A stretch of DNA of 16,438 nt, from assembly GCA_038223055.1 (NCBI GenBank), contig JBBRHF010000086.1, positions 1 to 16,438 of the forward strand. The letters are read 5' to 3'. Within the stretch, counting starts at the first letter, position 1. Each line of letters opens with the position of its first letter. Made by a program: the position numbers and the translations under genes. The notes below the pieces were generated by a model. The model was given only the letters and a program-made list of their open reading frames with translations. It had not been told where the DNA came from and did no database searches. Below, piece by piece: positions 1 through 6,598 of the stretch. This stretch comes from JBBRHF01 sp038223055. Its GTDB lineage: Bacteria; Actinomycetota; Actinomycetes; JACCUZ01.

Positions 1-860
1 TGGCTCTCGCGCGCCGCCATCCAGTTGCGGTTGCCCTTGACCGTGTTGATCTCGCCGTTGTGCGCGACGAGGCGGTAGGGGTGCGCGAGCGGCCAGGACG
101 GGAAGGTGTTGGTGTAGAACCGCGAGTGCACCAGCGCCAGCTCGGTGACCAGGCGGCGGTCGGACAGGTCAGGGAAGAACGGCTCGAGCTGGCCGGTGGT
201 GAGCATGCCCTTGTAGACCAGGGTCCGGGACGACAACGACGGGAAGTAGGTGGCAGTCTCGTGCTCGGCGCGCTTGCGCAGGCAGTAGGCCATCCGCTCC
301 AGGGCCATGCCGACGACGCGGCCCACAGCCGCGGTCACGAACAGCTGGCGGAACCGCGGCATGACACCGCGAGCGGTGGCCCCGAGCAACTCGGGGGTGA
401 CCGGGACCTCCCGCCAGCCGAGAACCTGCAGGCCCTCCTCGGCCGCGATCGTCTCGATCGCAGCGCGCGCCTCGCGCTCGGCGCTGTCGTCGTCGGGCAG
501 GAATGCGCAGCCCACGGCGTAGCCACCCGGGTCGGGCAAGGCGAACGTCGTGGTGGCCCGCAGGAAGTCGTCGGGGATCTGCACGAGGATGCCGGCACCG
601 TCACCGGAGTCGGGTTCGGCCCCCGAGGCACCCCGGTGGTCCAGGTTGCGCAGCGCGGTCAGCGCCTGGTCCACCACCAGGTGGGTGGCCTCGCCGGACA
701 GGGTCGCGACGAACGCCACGCCGCAGGCATCGTGCTCGTCGCGGCCGTCGTAGAGGCCCTGGGGGGCGGGGTGGCCGGCGGGTGCGGTGGGGGCGGGGTG
801 GCCGGCGGGTGCGGGGTGGCCGGGGACCGCGGTGCCGACTGGGTGGAGCGCGGGCGTCAT
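1..860 (-). CDS. gltB: glutamate synthase (GOGAT) large subunit, N-terminal part, runs off the window
   Basis: Glutamate synthase large subunit makes two glutamates from glutamine and 2-oxoglutarate. The visible 286 codons are the class II glutamine amidotransferase domain. Cys46 in EHDACGVAF is the expected nucleophile, which in this family becomes the first residue after a short propeptide is removed. LRNLDHRGASGAEPDSGDGAG and, near the window edge, HNGEINTVKGNRNWM are typical GltB signatures. The ATG at 858-860 is preceded by AGGAAGGA (867-874) with 6 bases of spacing. The predicted propeptide is about 45 residues and unusually rich in Pro, Ala, Gly and His, with GHPAP three times. The remaining FMN and FeS domains, and any gltD, lie beyond the left edge. 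It is the last gene of the minus-strand run and follows the metal transporter after 130 bases, so it may have its own promoter. Confidence 0.95.
   Translation of the reverse strand, partial: MTPALHPVGTAVPGHPAPAGHPAPTAPAGHPAPQGLYDGRDEHDACGVAFVATLSGEATHLVVDQALTALRNLDHRGASGAEPDSGDGAGILVQIPDDFLRATTTFALPDPGGYAVGCAFLPDDDSAEREARAAIETIAAEEGLQVLGWREVPVTPELLGATARGVMPRFRQLFVTAAVGRVVGMALERMAYCLRKRAEHETATYFPSLSSRTLVYKGMLTTGQLEPFFPDLSDRRLVTELALVHSRFYTNTFPSWPLAHPYRLVAHNGEINTVKGNRNWMAARES
764..823 (-). repeat. GC-rich direct repeat coding for GHPAP motifs in the GltB propeptide
   Basis: On the plus strand the 12-mer cggggtggccgg occurs three times, starting at 767, 794 and 812. The first two copies belong to a longer near-identical 27-bp unit. 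On the coding (minus) strand this gives GHPAP at about residues 14, 20 and 29 of GltB, all before the catalytic Cys46. The repeat stays in frame and lies in a part of the protein expected to be cleaved off, where expansion would be tolerated. Confidence 0.8.
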
Positions 861-897
861 CGGGTGTCCTTCCTCGTCGATGGCGTCGTGAGCATCG

Positions 898-924
898 ACC
901 GAGGGACAACGTTGGCCCTGCGGT
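898..924 (-). promoter_or_regulatory. inverted repeat in the gltB upstream region
   Basis: The arms accgaggg (898-905) and ccctgcggt (916-924) pair over 8 bp with one bulged base (920), around a 10-base centre that itself contains the palindrome caacgttg. It lies in the 130-base gap between the metal-transporter stop and the gltB start. TACTGT at 934-939 on the minus strand could be a -10 element placing the hairpin at the 5' end of a gltB leader. No run of T follows the stem, so a standard terminator is not obvious. A protein operator is the main alternative. Confidence 0.35.
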
Positions 925-990
925 ACGCCGAGAACAGTACCCCCGCTCCGTCCACCGCCGCCACGCTCGCCGGGATTGGACCCGATGCGG

Positions 991-1728
991 TCAACCGCCG
1001 CTCAGCGAACTGCCGCCGAATAGGAAGCCGACGCCGAACGTCACGACTGCGGCCAGGGCGCCGATGAGGACCTGGCGGGTGCCGCCGTACCACCAGGGCC
1101 GCGGGGTCATCTGGGTGACGACCGCGCCGCACAGGAACAACCCGACGACGGTGAGGATGAGCGCGGGCCACAGGGCGGTCGCCCCGAACAGGTAGGGCAG
1201 CACCGGCAGCACGGCGCCGGCCACGAACGAGAGGAACGACGAGCCCGCCGCGAGCTGCGCTGAGGGCAGGTCGGCCGGGTCGAGCCCAAGCTCCTCCCGC
1301 ACGTGCACGCCCAGCGCCTTGGCCGGGTCCAGGGACAGCTGCTTGGCCACCTGCTGCGCCAGGTCGAGCTCGAGCCCCTTCGCGACGTACATCTGGGCCA
1401 GCTCTCGCTCTTCGGCCCGGGGCCGGCGCTCGATTTCGAGCCGCTCGACCTCGATCTCGGCGAGAGCCTGCTCGGCCTGGGAGCGCACCGAGATGTACTC
1501 CCCTGCGGCCATGGAGAAGGCGCCCCCGGCGAGGCCGGCCAACCCAGCGAGGAGCACGATCTTGCTGTCCGAGGTGCCACCGGTGACCCCGGCAATGAGG
1601 GCGAAGTTGGACACGAGACCGTCCGACGCCCCGAACACGGCCGGGCGCAGCCAGCCGCCGGTGACGTCGCCGTGCTCGTGCTCGATGCGCTCGTCGGAGT
1701 GATCCGGGCTGCCGTCGACCGCCGTCAT
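991..1728 (-). CDS. VIT1/CCC1-family iron/manganese transporter
   Basis: A 245-residue membrane protein of the vacuolar iron transporter (VIT1/CCC1) family, which moves Fe2+ or Mn2+ across a membrane. Helix 1 carries the family motif FGASDGLVSNFALIAGV (32-48). Helix 2 is followed by AGGAFSMAAGEYISVRSQAE (67-86). A charged, Glu-rich loop at about 90-112 (EIEVERLEIE) matches the cytosolic metal-binding segment. Three more hydrophobic segments lie at about 163-181, 185-205 and 219-238, giving the usual five. The N-terminus has HEHGD, a possible extra metal ligand set. The ATG overlaps the lgt stop as ATGA (1725-1728), so translation is probably coupled to lgt. Metal specificity cannot be read from sequence, and the family call is firmer than the substrate. 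Confidence 0.88.
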   Translation of the reverse strand: MTAVDGSPDHSDERIEHEHGDVTGGWLRPAVFGASDGLVSNFALIAGVTGGTSDSKIVLLAGLAGLAGGAFSMAAGEYISVRSQAEQALAEIEVERLEIERRPRAEERELAQMYVAKGLELDLAQQVAKQLSLDPAKALGVHVREELGLDPADLPSAQLAAGSSFLSFVAGAVLPVLPYLFGATALWPALILTVVGLFLCGAVVTQMTPRPWWYGGTRQVLIGALAAVVTFGVGFLFGGSSLSGG

Positions 1729-2588
1729 GCCGTGATCTCCTCGTCGGTGGGCGACGGAGCGGGCCCCGCGCGGTGGACGTCCTCGCGGCCGGGCCGCAGC
1801 CGGGCCGAGAGGACAAGGTAGGTGGCGGCCCCGATGAGCACGACCAGGCTGGTCCACTCGTTGAGCCGAAGGCCGAGCAGCCGGTTGGCCGGGTCGACCC
1901 GCAGCGCCTCGATCCAGCCGCGACCCACCGTGTAGGCGCCGACGTACAGGGCGAAGGCCCGGCCGTGGCCAAGCCGGAAGCGCCGGTCGGCCCAGATCAC
2001 CAGGGCGGCGACGCCGAGATTCCACAGCGACTCATAGAGAAACGTGGGGTGATAGGTCGGCTGATCGGGAGAGCCCGCTGGCCGGTGCGCAGGGTCGATC
2101 TGCAGGGCCCAGGGCAGGTCGGTGGCGCGTCCGTAAAGCTCCTGGTTGGCGTAGTTGCCGAACCGGCCGATCGCCTGAGCGATCACGATTCCGGGCGCGA
2201 TCGCGTCAGCGAACGGCGGCAGCGGGATGCCGCGCCGGCGGCAGCCGATCCAGGCGCCGACCCCGCCGAGCAGGACCGCGCCCCAGATGCCGAGCCCGCC
2301 CTCCCAGATGTAGAGCGCCCGGATCGGGTGCCCGCCGCGACCGAAATAGGCCTGCGGGGAGGTGATCACGTGGTATATGCGCCCGCCCAGCACGCCGAAC
2401 GGCACCATCCACACGGCGAGGTCGGTGACCTCGCCACGCTGGCCGCCGCGAGCCACCCAGCGCCGCTCCCCCAGCCACACCGCGACGACGACGCCGAGGA
2501 TGATGCAGAGGGCGTAGGCGCGGATGGGCAGCGGACCGAGGTGCCAGACGCCCCGCGAGGGGCTAGGGATGGAGGCGTACCAGGTCAC
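1725..2588 (-). CDS. lgt: prolipoprotein diacylglyceryl transferase
   Basis: Lgt moves the diacylglyceryl group of phosphatidylglycerol onto the lipobox cysteine of prolipoproteins, in the cytoplasmic membrane. The 287-residue product has several hydrophobic helices and the Lgt signature GRFGNYANQELYG (141-153), whose Arg142 matches the essential arginine of the family. IWEGGLGIWGAVLLGG (94-109) and the late GRGWIEALR (222-230) are also typical. The start is GTG. TAATCT at 2595-2600 lies 6 bases before it and there is no good Shine-Dalgarno sequence, so I favour a leaderless transcript. Lgt after trpA is a common actinobacterial arrangement. The 3' end overlaps the metal transporter by 4 bases. 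Confidence 0.95.
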   Translation of the reverse strand: MTWYASIPSPSRGVWHLGPLPIRAYALCIILGVVVAVWLGERRWVARGGQRGEVTDLAVWMVPFGVLGGRIYHVITSPQAYFGRGGHPIRALYIWEGGLGIWGAVLLGGVGAWIGCRRRGIPLPPFADAIAPGIVIAQAIGRFGNYANQELYGRATDLPWALQIDPAHRPAGSPDQPTYHPTFLYESLWNLGVAALVIWADRRFRLGHGRAFALYVGAYTVGRGWIEALRVDPANRLLGLRLNEWTSLVVLIGAATYLVLSARLRPGREDVHRAGPAPSPTDEEITA

Positions 2589-2600
2589 CCGTGCAGATTA
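2589..2600 (-). promoter_or_regulatory. candidate leaderless promoter of lgt
   Basis: On the minus strand TAATCT (2600-2595) is followed by 6 bases (gcacgg) and then the GTG of lgt. This puts the expected transcription start at or next to the G of GTG. No clear -35 hexamer is seen 16-18 bases upstream. A direct repeat of caggtccg (2635-2642 and 2647-2654 on the plus strand) lies about 35-55 bases upstream, in the 101-base gap after trpA. Confidence 0.5.
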
Positions 2601-2689
2601 CCTGCGGCTAGTCGCTCGCCCGGACCAGCCGCGTCAGGTCCGAGCGCAGGTCCGTGACGGATGTCTCGGCCAACCGCGCAACGCGCCGC

Positions 2690-3508
2690 TCACCCGCGAA
2701 CGCCGGCGCGCACACCCGCCGCGAGCTCTCCGGCAAGGGCAGCCAGCGAACGCCGGCCCGCCTCGGGGTCTGCGGCGTCGAGCAGCCGGGCGACCAGGGC
2801 CGAACCGACGATGACCCCGTCGGCGAACCCGGCGACCTCGGCCGCCTGGGCTCCGGTCGAGACCCCGAGGCCCACGCACACGGGCAGGTCGGTCACGGCG
2901 CGCACCCGGCGTACGAGCGTCTCCGCCGCGCCGCCGACCGCCGAGCGGGCACCGGTCACTCCCATCGTCGAAGCGGCATAGACAAAGCCGGTGCAGTGCT
3001 CGGCGGTGTAGCGCAACCGCACGTCGGTGGAGGACGGAGCCACCAGGAAGATGCGATCCAGGCCGGCCTTGTCCGAAGCCCCGAGCCAGTCGGCGTCCTC
3101 GTGACCAGCCTCGTCCGGCGTCAGGTCGGGGGTGATCACGCCGGCCCCGCCCGCGGCGGCGAGTTCGTCGGCGAAGCGCTGCACGCCGTGGCGCAGGATG
3201 GGGTTCCAGTAGCTCATCACCACGGTCGGGGCACCAGTGGCGGCGACCTCGCGGACGGCGCGTAAGACGTCGGCGGTCGTCGTGCCACCCCGCAACGACG
3301 CCTCGGCTGCGGCCTGGATGGTCGGCCCGTCCATGAGTGGGTCGGAGTAGGGCAGGCCGACCTCGACGACGTCGACACCGGCCTCGACCAAGGCAATCAT
3401 CGCCGCGATCGAGCCGTCGACGGTGGGGTAGCCGGCCGGCAGGTAGCCGATCAGCGCGGCCCGGCCCTCGGCGCGGGTGGCCGCGAGCAGGTCAGCGAGG
3501 CGGCTCAC
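2690..3508 (-). CDS. trpA: tryptophan synthase alpha subunit
   Basis: TrpA splits indole-3-glycerol phosphate into indole and glyceraldehyde 3-phosphate, and passes indole to TrpB. The 272 residues form one TIM barrel of normal length. Catalytic Glu49 (VEVGLPYSDPLMDGPTIQ starts at 48) and Asp60 (LMDG) are present. VMSYWNPIL, PDLTPDEA, and late GLGVSTGAQ with GVIVGSALV (phosphate site) are conserved. The start is GTG and overlaps the trpB stop as GTGA (3505-3508), which ties the two subunits together for 1:1 synthesis. It is the last trp gene; about 100 bases separate it from lgt. Confidence 0.97.
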   Translation of the reverse strand: MSRLADLLAATRAEGRAALIGYLPAGYPTVDGSIAAMIALVEAGVDVVEVGLPYSDPLMDGPTIQAAAEASLRGGTTTADVLRAVREVAATGAPTVVMSYWNPILRHGVQRFADELAAAGGAGVITPDLTPDEAGHEDADWLGASDKAGLDRIFLVAPSSTDVRLRYTAEHCTGFVYAASTMGVTGARSAVGGAAETLVRRVRAVTDLPVCVGLGVSTGAQAAEVAGFADGVIVGSALVARLLDAADPEAGRRSLAALAGELAAGVRAGVRG

Positions 3509-4764
3509 CAGCCCTCACCGGAGCCATCCTGCAACGGCGCTTCCACGGCCGCGGCGGCGGACGCAACGATGTCCTGCTCGGAGACGACCCCGAACCACGC
3601 GGCGGCGGTGTCGACGTCCTTGTCGCCGCGCCCGGACAGGTTGACCAGGATGACGCTCTCGGGTCCGAGCTCGCGGCCGAGGTCGAGCGCGCCGGCCAGC
3701 GCGTGGGCGCTCTCGATGGCCGGGATGATGCCCTCGGTGCGGCACAGCAGGGCGAACGCGTCCATCGCCTGGGTGTCGGTGATCGCCCGATAGGTCGCGC
3801 GCCCGGTGTCGTGCAGGTAGGCGTGCTCCGGGCCGACGCCCGGGTAATCCAGGCCGGCGGAGATCGAGTGGCTCTCGATCGTCTGGCCCATGTCGTCCTG
3901 CAGCACGTAGGACCGCGACCCGTGCAGCACGCCCTGCGAGCCACCCGCGATGCTCGCCGCATGGCGGCCGGTCTCGACGCCGTCGCCGGCGGCCTCGAAG
4001 CCATAGAGCTGTACGTCGACGTCATCCAGGAAGGCAGCGAAGATGCCCATCGCGTTGGACCCGCCGCCGACGCAGGCGGCGACCGCGGTCGGCAGGGCGC
4101 CGGTCAGGTCGAGCACCTGCTGGCGCGCCTCGTCTCCGATGATGCGCTGGAAGTCGCGCACCATCGCCGGGAACGGGTGCGGTCCCGCGACGCTGCCGAT
4201 CAGGTAGTGGGTGCGCTCGACGTTGGTGACCCAGTCGCGCATCGCCTCGTTCATGGCGTCCTTGAGCGTGCGCGACCCGGAGGTCACCGGCACGACCACG
4301 GCGCCGAGCAGGCGCATTCGTGCGACGTTGAGCGCCTGCCGCCGGGTGTCCTCCTCGCCCATGTAGACGACGCACTCGAGGTCGAGCAGCGCGGCGGCCG
4401 TCGCGGCGGCAACGCCGTGCTGTCCGGCGCCGGTCTCGGCGATCACCCGCGTCTTGCCCATCTGCTTGGTGAGCAGGGCCTGCCCGAGGACATTGTTGAT
4501 CTTGTGCGATCCGGTGTGGTTGAGGTCCTCACGCTTGAGCAGCACCCTCGCCCCGCCGGCCCGCTCGCTGAACCGCTTCACCTCGGTGATCGGGCTGGGC
4601 CGCCCGGCGTAGGACGACAGCAGGCCGGCCAGGTCGGCCTGGAACGCCTCGTCGGTCTTGCACTTCTCGTAGGCGGCGGTGAGCTCGTCCAGTGCCGCCA
4701 TGAGGGCCTCGGGCACGAAGCGACCGCCGTAGCGCCCGAAGTGCCCCGTCGCGTCGGGGTTCAT
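3505..4764 (-). CDS. trpB: tryptophan synthase beta subunit (TrpB1 type)
   Basis: The PLP enzyme that joins indole and serine to make tryptophan, working with TrpA. At 419 residues it is a normal TrpB1. The PLP lysine is Lys88 in REDLNHTGSHKINN (78-91). Glu110 in ETGAGQHG is the expected acid/base residue. GGGSNAMG (233-240) binds the PLP phosphate. LDYPGVGPEH (305-314) and SGRGDKD (377-383) are typical of the alpha-dependent class. Its ATG overlaps the trpC stop as ATGA (4761-4764) and its stop overlaps trpA. A second, different TrpB homologue lies at 8605-9969. Confidence 0.97.
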   Translation of the reverse strand: MNPDATGHFGRYGGRFVPEALMAALDELTAAYEKCKTDEAFQADLAGLLSSYAGRPSPITEVKRFSERAGGARVLLKREDLNHTGSHKINNVLGQALLTKQMGKTRVIAETGAGQHGVAAATAAALLDLECVVYMGEEDTRRQALNVARMRLLGAVVVPVTSGSRTLKDAMNEAMRDWVTNVERTHYLIGSVAGPHPFPAMVRDFQRIIGDEARQQVLDLTGALPTAVAACVGGGSNAMGIFAAFLDDVDVQLYGFEAAGDGVETGRHAASIAGGSQGVLHGSRSYVLQDDMGQTIESHSISAGLDYPGVGPEHAYLHDTGRATYRAITDTQAMDAFALLCRTEGIIPAIESAHALAGALDLGRELGPESVILVNLSGRGDKDVDTAAAWFGVVSEQDIVASAAAAVEAPLQDGSGEGW

Positions 4765-5567
4765 CGCTCGTGCTTCAGCGCCGGGTGGGCGCCGGCGGCG
4801 ACGAGGTCGGCGACGGCCGAGCGCGGATCACGTCCGGTGACCAGCGACTCGCCGACCAGCACCGCGTCAGCGCCGTCCCGGGCGTAGTCCATCACGTCGT
4901 GCGGGCCCCGGACCCCGGACTCGGCAATCCGCACGATGCCGGCGGGGATGTGCGGCGCGAGGCGCTTGAACAGGCCACGGTCGACCTCGAGGGTGTGCAG
5001 GTCGCGGGCGTTGACGCCGATGACCAGGGCACCGGCGTCGACGGCGCGCTTGGCCTCCTCGACGGTGTGGCACTCGACGACCGCGGTCAGCCCCAGGGAC
5101 TGCGCCCGCTCGTTCAGGGAGACGAGGGCCTCCTGCTCCAGGGCCGCGACGATGAGCAGGATCAGGTCAGCGCCGTAGGCCCGCGCCTCCCACAACTGAT
5201 AGCTCGAGACGATGAAGTCCTTGCGCAGCAAAGGGACGTCCACCGCCCGGCGCACCGCGACGAGGTCTGCCAGGCTGCCGCCGAACCGGCGCTGCTCGGT
5301 CAGCACGCTGATCACCGCCGCGCCGCCTGCCTCGTATTCCGCGGCGAGCGAGGCAGGGTCCGCAATCGTGGCGAGCGAGCCTCGGGAGGGGCTCGCTCGT
5401 TTGACCTCGGCGATGACCGCGACGCCGTCGGCGCGCAACACGGACACGGACTGTTGGCACGGTGGTTGCTCCGCGGCCGCGATCTTGAGCGCGTCGATGC
5501 TCACCTGCTGCTGGCGCGCGGCGAGGTCCTCTCGCACGCCGAGCAGGATGTCCTCGAGCACGCTCAC
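4761..5567 (-). CDS. trpC: indole-3-glycerol phosphate synthase
   Basis: TrpC closes the ring of CdRP to give indole-3-glycerol phosphate, the substrate of TrpA. The 268 residues are a single TIM barrel; there is no fused TrpF domain. Signatures are IAEVKRASPSRGSL (52-65, catalytic Lys56), LLRKDFIVSSYQ (113-124, Lys116), VIGVNARDLHTLEVD (182-196), IAESGV (214-219) and VLVGESLV (236-243). The chosen start is GTG at 5565-5567, with aGGGGa about 8 bases upstream. The 80-base gap above it holds a small inverted repeat, ctacc-tcgat-ggtag (5616-5630), too weak to call an attenuator. It is followed without a gap by trpB. Confidence 0.96.
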   Translation of the reverse strand: MSVLEDILLGVREDLAARQQQVSIDALKIAAAEQPPCQQSVSVLRADGVAVIAEVKRASPSRGSLATIADPASLAAEYEAGGAAVISVLTEQRRFGGSLADLVAVRRAVDVPLLRKDFIVSSYQLWEARAYGADLILLIVAALEQEALVSLNERAQSLGLTAVVECHTVEEAKRAVDAGALVIGVNARDLHTLEVDRGLFKRLAPHIPAGIVRIAESGVRGPHDVMDYARDGADAVLVGESLVTGRDPRSAVADLVAAGAHPALKHER

Positions 5568-5647
5568 AACGTCGGTCCCCTCGTTCTCCCGCTGCGCCCC
5601 CGGCTGATGGGTGGGCTACCTCGATGGTAGGTGGTCCCGCCGGCGGC

Positions 5648-5908
5648 TCAGCCGTGGCCTGCGTCGGCCCGCGTCTCGTCGTAGTCGGGGTCGTTCGAGT
5701 CCTGGTAGGTCACCGTGTTGCCCAGGCCCATCATCTGCATGACCTTGCCCACGACCACTCCGACCGCGACCACGGCCAGGCCGAGGAAGAACAGCCACGG
5801 CAGCGCCAGGGGAAGCGCAAACCCGCTGATCAGGAAACCCACGAACATGACGCCGACGGCCGTCCAGGCGGCCGGCGTGTGACCGTGGTGGCCGCGTTGC
5901 TGGGCCAT
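5648..5908 (-). CDS. small two-helix membrane protein of the actinobacterial trp region (HG-rich N-terminus)
   Basis: An 86-residue protein beginning MAQQRGHHGHTPAAWT, followed by two hydrophobic segments (about 17-31 and 34-55) and an acidic tail with DSNDPDYDE (70-78). Small proteins with this HGH-x-PAAWT start are commonly found just before trpC in Actinobacteria. I recognise the family by this pattern and place (DUF6704-like), but no function is known to me. The start is well supported: AAGGAGG (5915-5921) lies 6 bases before the ATG. It is probably co-transcribed with the Trp-region membrane protein above and trpC below. Confidence 0.82.
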   Translation of the reverse strand: MAQQRGHHGHTPAAWTAVGVMFVGFLISGFALPLALPWLFFLGLAVVAVGVVVGKVMQMMGLGNTVTYQDSNDPDYDETRADAGHG

Positions 5909-5925
5909 CGGGTGCCTCCTTCGTG

Positions 5926-5970
5926 CTGGGTGGTGGCGACGTGGGTGGTGGCGACGTGGGTGGTGGCAAC
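5926..5970. repeat. three 15-bp tandem repeats between two trp-region membrane protein genes
   Basis: Plus-strand units ctgggtggtggcgac (5926-5940), gtgggtggtggcgac (5941-5955) and gtgggtggtggcaac (5956-5970) differ by one base each. They fill about half of the 98-base gap and end 5 bases before the Shine-Dalgarno sequence of the 86-residue protein at 5648-5908. Confidence 0.9.
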
Positions 5971-6006
5971 ATTGTGCCAGTGCTCGCCCGGCCCCCGCGG
6001 CCGGGC

Positions 6007-6546
6007 CTAGACGGTCGGGTCCTCGCCACTGTCGAGGGCGACCCAGGGGTCCCGTGGCCGCGCCGCCGGGCCCGGTCGAGGCGACGGCGGGTCGAAACCG
6101 CGGCGCGATCCGGGCCAGTGCCGGCCGCGGAGCACGACGGCCGCCGCGGCGAGGCCGATCATGAGACACCCGCCGGCCCCGGTCCACGCCCACGTCGAGC
6201 GGCGCAACGCGATGACGCTGCTGGCCGGGGTGAAGGCGAACCCACCGACGGCCCCGGCGTCGCGGCTCAGGAACGCGGCGGCGCCGCCCGCCGCGCAAGC
6301 CAGCAGGAGCAGCCCCAGCGTGACCCGCAGCCAGGAGCGGGCCAGGATGACAGCGCCGGCGCCGGCGAGCGCCACCAGCGCCAGCGCACGCCCGGCCGGG
6401 GTGCGCCCTCCGCTGATCTGCTCGCCCACCAGGCCCAGGGTGACCCGTGACTGGCCGGCCGCGACCAGCGTCACGAGCGCCCCCAGCACCAGGACGACGA
6501 GGGCGAACACCATCTCGCGGCGGGAGCGCGGCGCAGGTTCGGTCAT
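6007..6546 (-). CDS. Trp-region conserved membrane protein (TIGR02234 / Trp_oprn_chp type)
   Basis: A 179-residue protein with about four hydrophobic segments (13-31, 53-70, 75-94, 118-139). After the last helix comes a Pro/Arg-rich linker and a C-terminus WVALDSGEDPTV, which is the hallmark of the Trp-region conserved hypothetical membrane protein found after trpE in Actinobacteria (Rv1610-like in Mycobacterium). QSRVTLGLVG (32-41) in the first loop is also shared. A link to tryptophan uptake or export is a guess based on position only. The ATG (6544-6546) has only a weak AGGCAG before it. It instead overlaps, as ATGA, the stop of a tiny ORF in the repeat downstream of trpE, suggesting start by re-initiation. 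Confidence 0.88.
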   Translation of the reverse strand: MTEPAPRSRREMVFALVVLVLGALVTLVAAGQSRVTLGLVGEQISGGRTPAGRALALVALAGAGAVILARSWLRVTLGLLLLACAAGGAAAFLSRDAGAVGGFAFTPASSVIALRRSTWAWTGAGGCLMIGLAAAAVVLRGRHWPGSRRGFDPPSPRPGPAARPRDPWVALDSGEDPTV

Positions 6547-6591
6547 CTGCCTGCGGCCGTCATGTCGCGGCCGTCATGTCGCGGCCGTCAT
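6543..6591 (-). other. chain of three mini-ORFs linking the trpE stop to the next start by ATGA overlaps
   Basis: The trpE TGA (6588-6590) overlaps an ATG (6589-6591) that opens MTAAT and stops at TGA 6574-6576. That stop overlaps ATG 6575-6577, opening a second MTAAT that stops at 6560-6562. This in turn overlaps ATG 6561-6563, opening MTAAGR and stopping at 6543-6545, which overlaps the ATG (6544-6546) of the membrane protein. Every junction is ATGA. The geometry follows directly from a 14-bp unit containing ATGA. Whether ribosomes use the relay is inference. Confidence 0.6.
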
Positions 6592-6598
6592 GTCGCGG
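6553..6598. repeat. three exact 14-bp tandem repeats spanning the trpE 3' end
   Basis: The unit gcggccgtcatgtc occurs at 6553-6566, 6567-6580 and 6581-6594 without mismatch, followed by a partial gcgg. The array covers the last codons and the stop of trpE and almost the whole gap to the next gene. Each unit read on the minus strand carries one ATGA. Confidence 0.95.

Noticed and set aside
60..1067. A 335-codon open frame on the plus strand
   Set aside because: It is antisense to the GltB N-terminus, whose amidotransferase motifs are clear, and it continues across the gap into the transporter gene without any motif.
4761..5567. TrpC-TrpF fusion
   Set aside because: The 268-residue product covers just the indole-glycerol phosphate synthase barrel.
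5616..5630. Inverted repeat ctacc-tcgat-ggtag before trpC as an attenuator or terminator
   Set aside because: The stem is only 5 bp, with no T run and no leader peptide. It is mentioned under trpC but not called.
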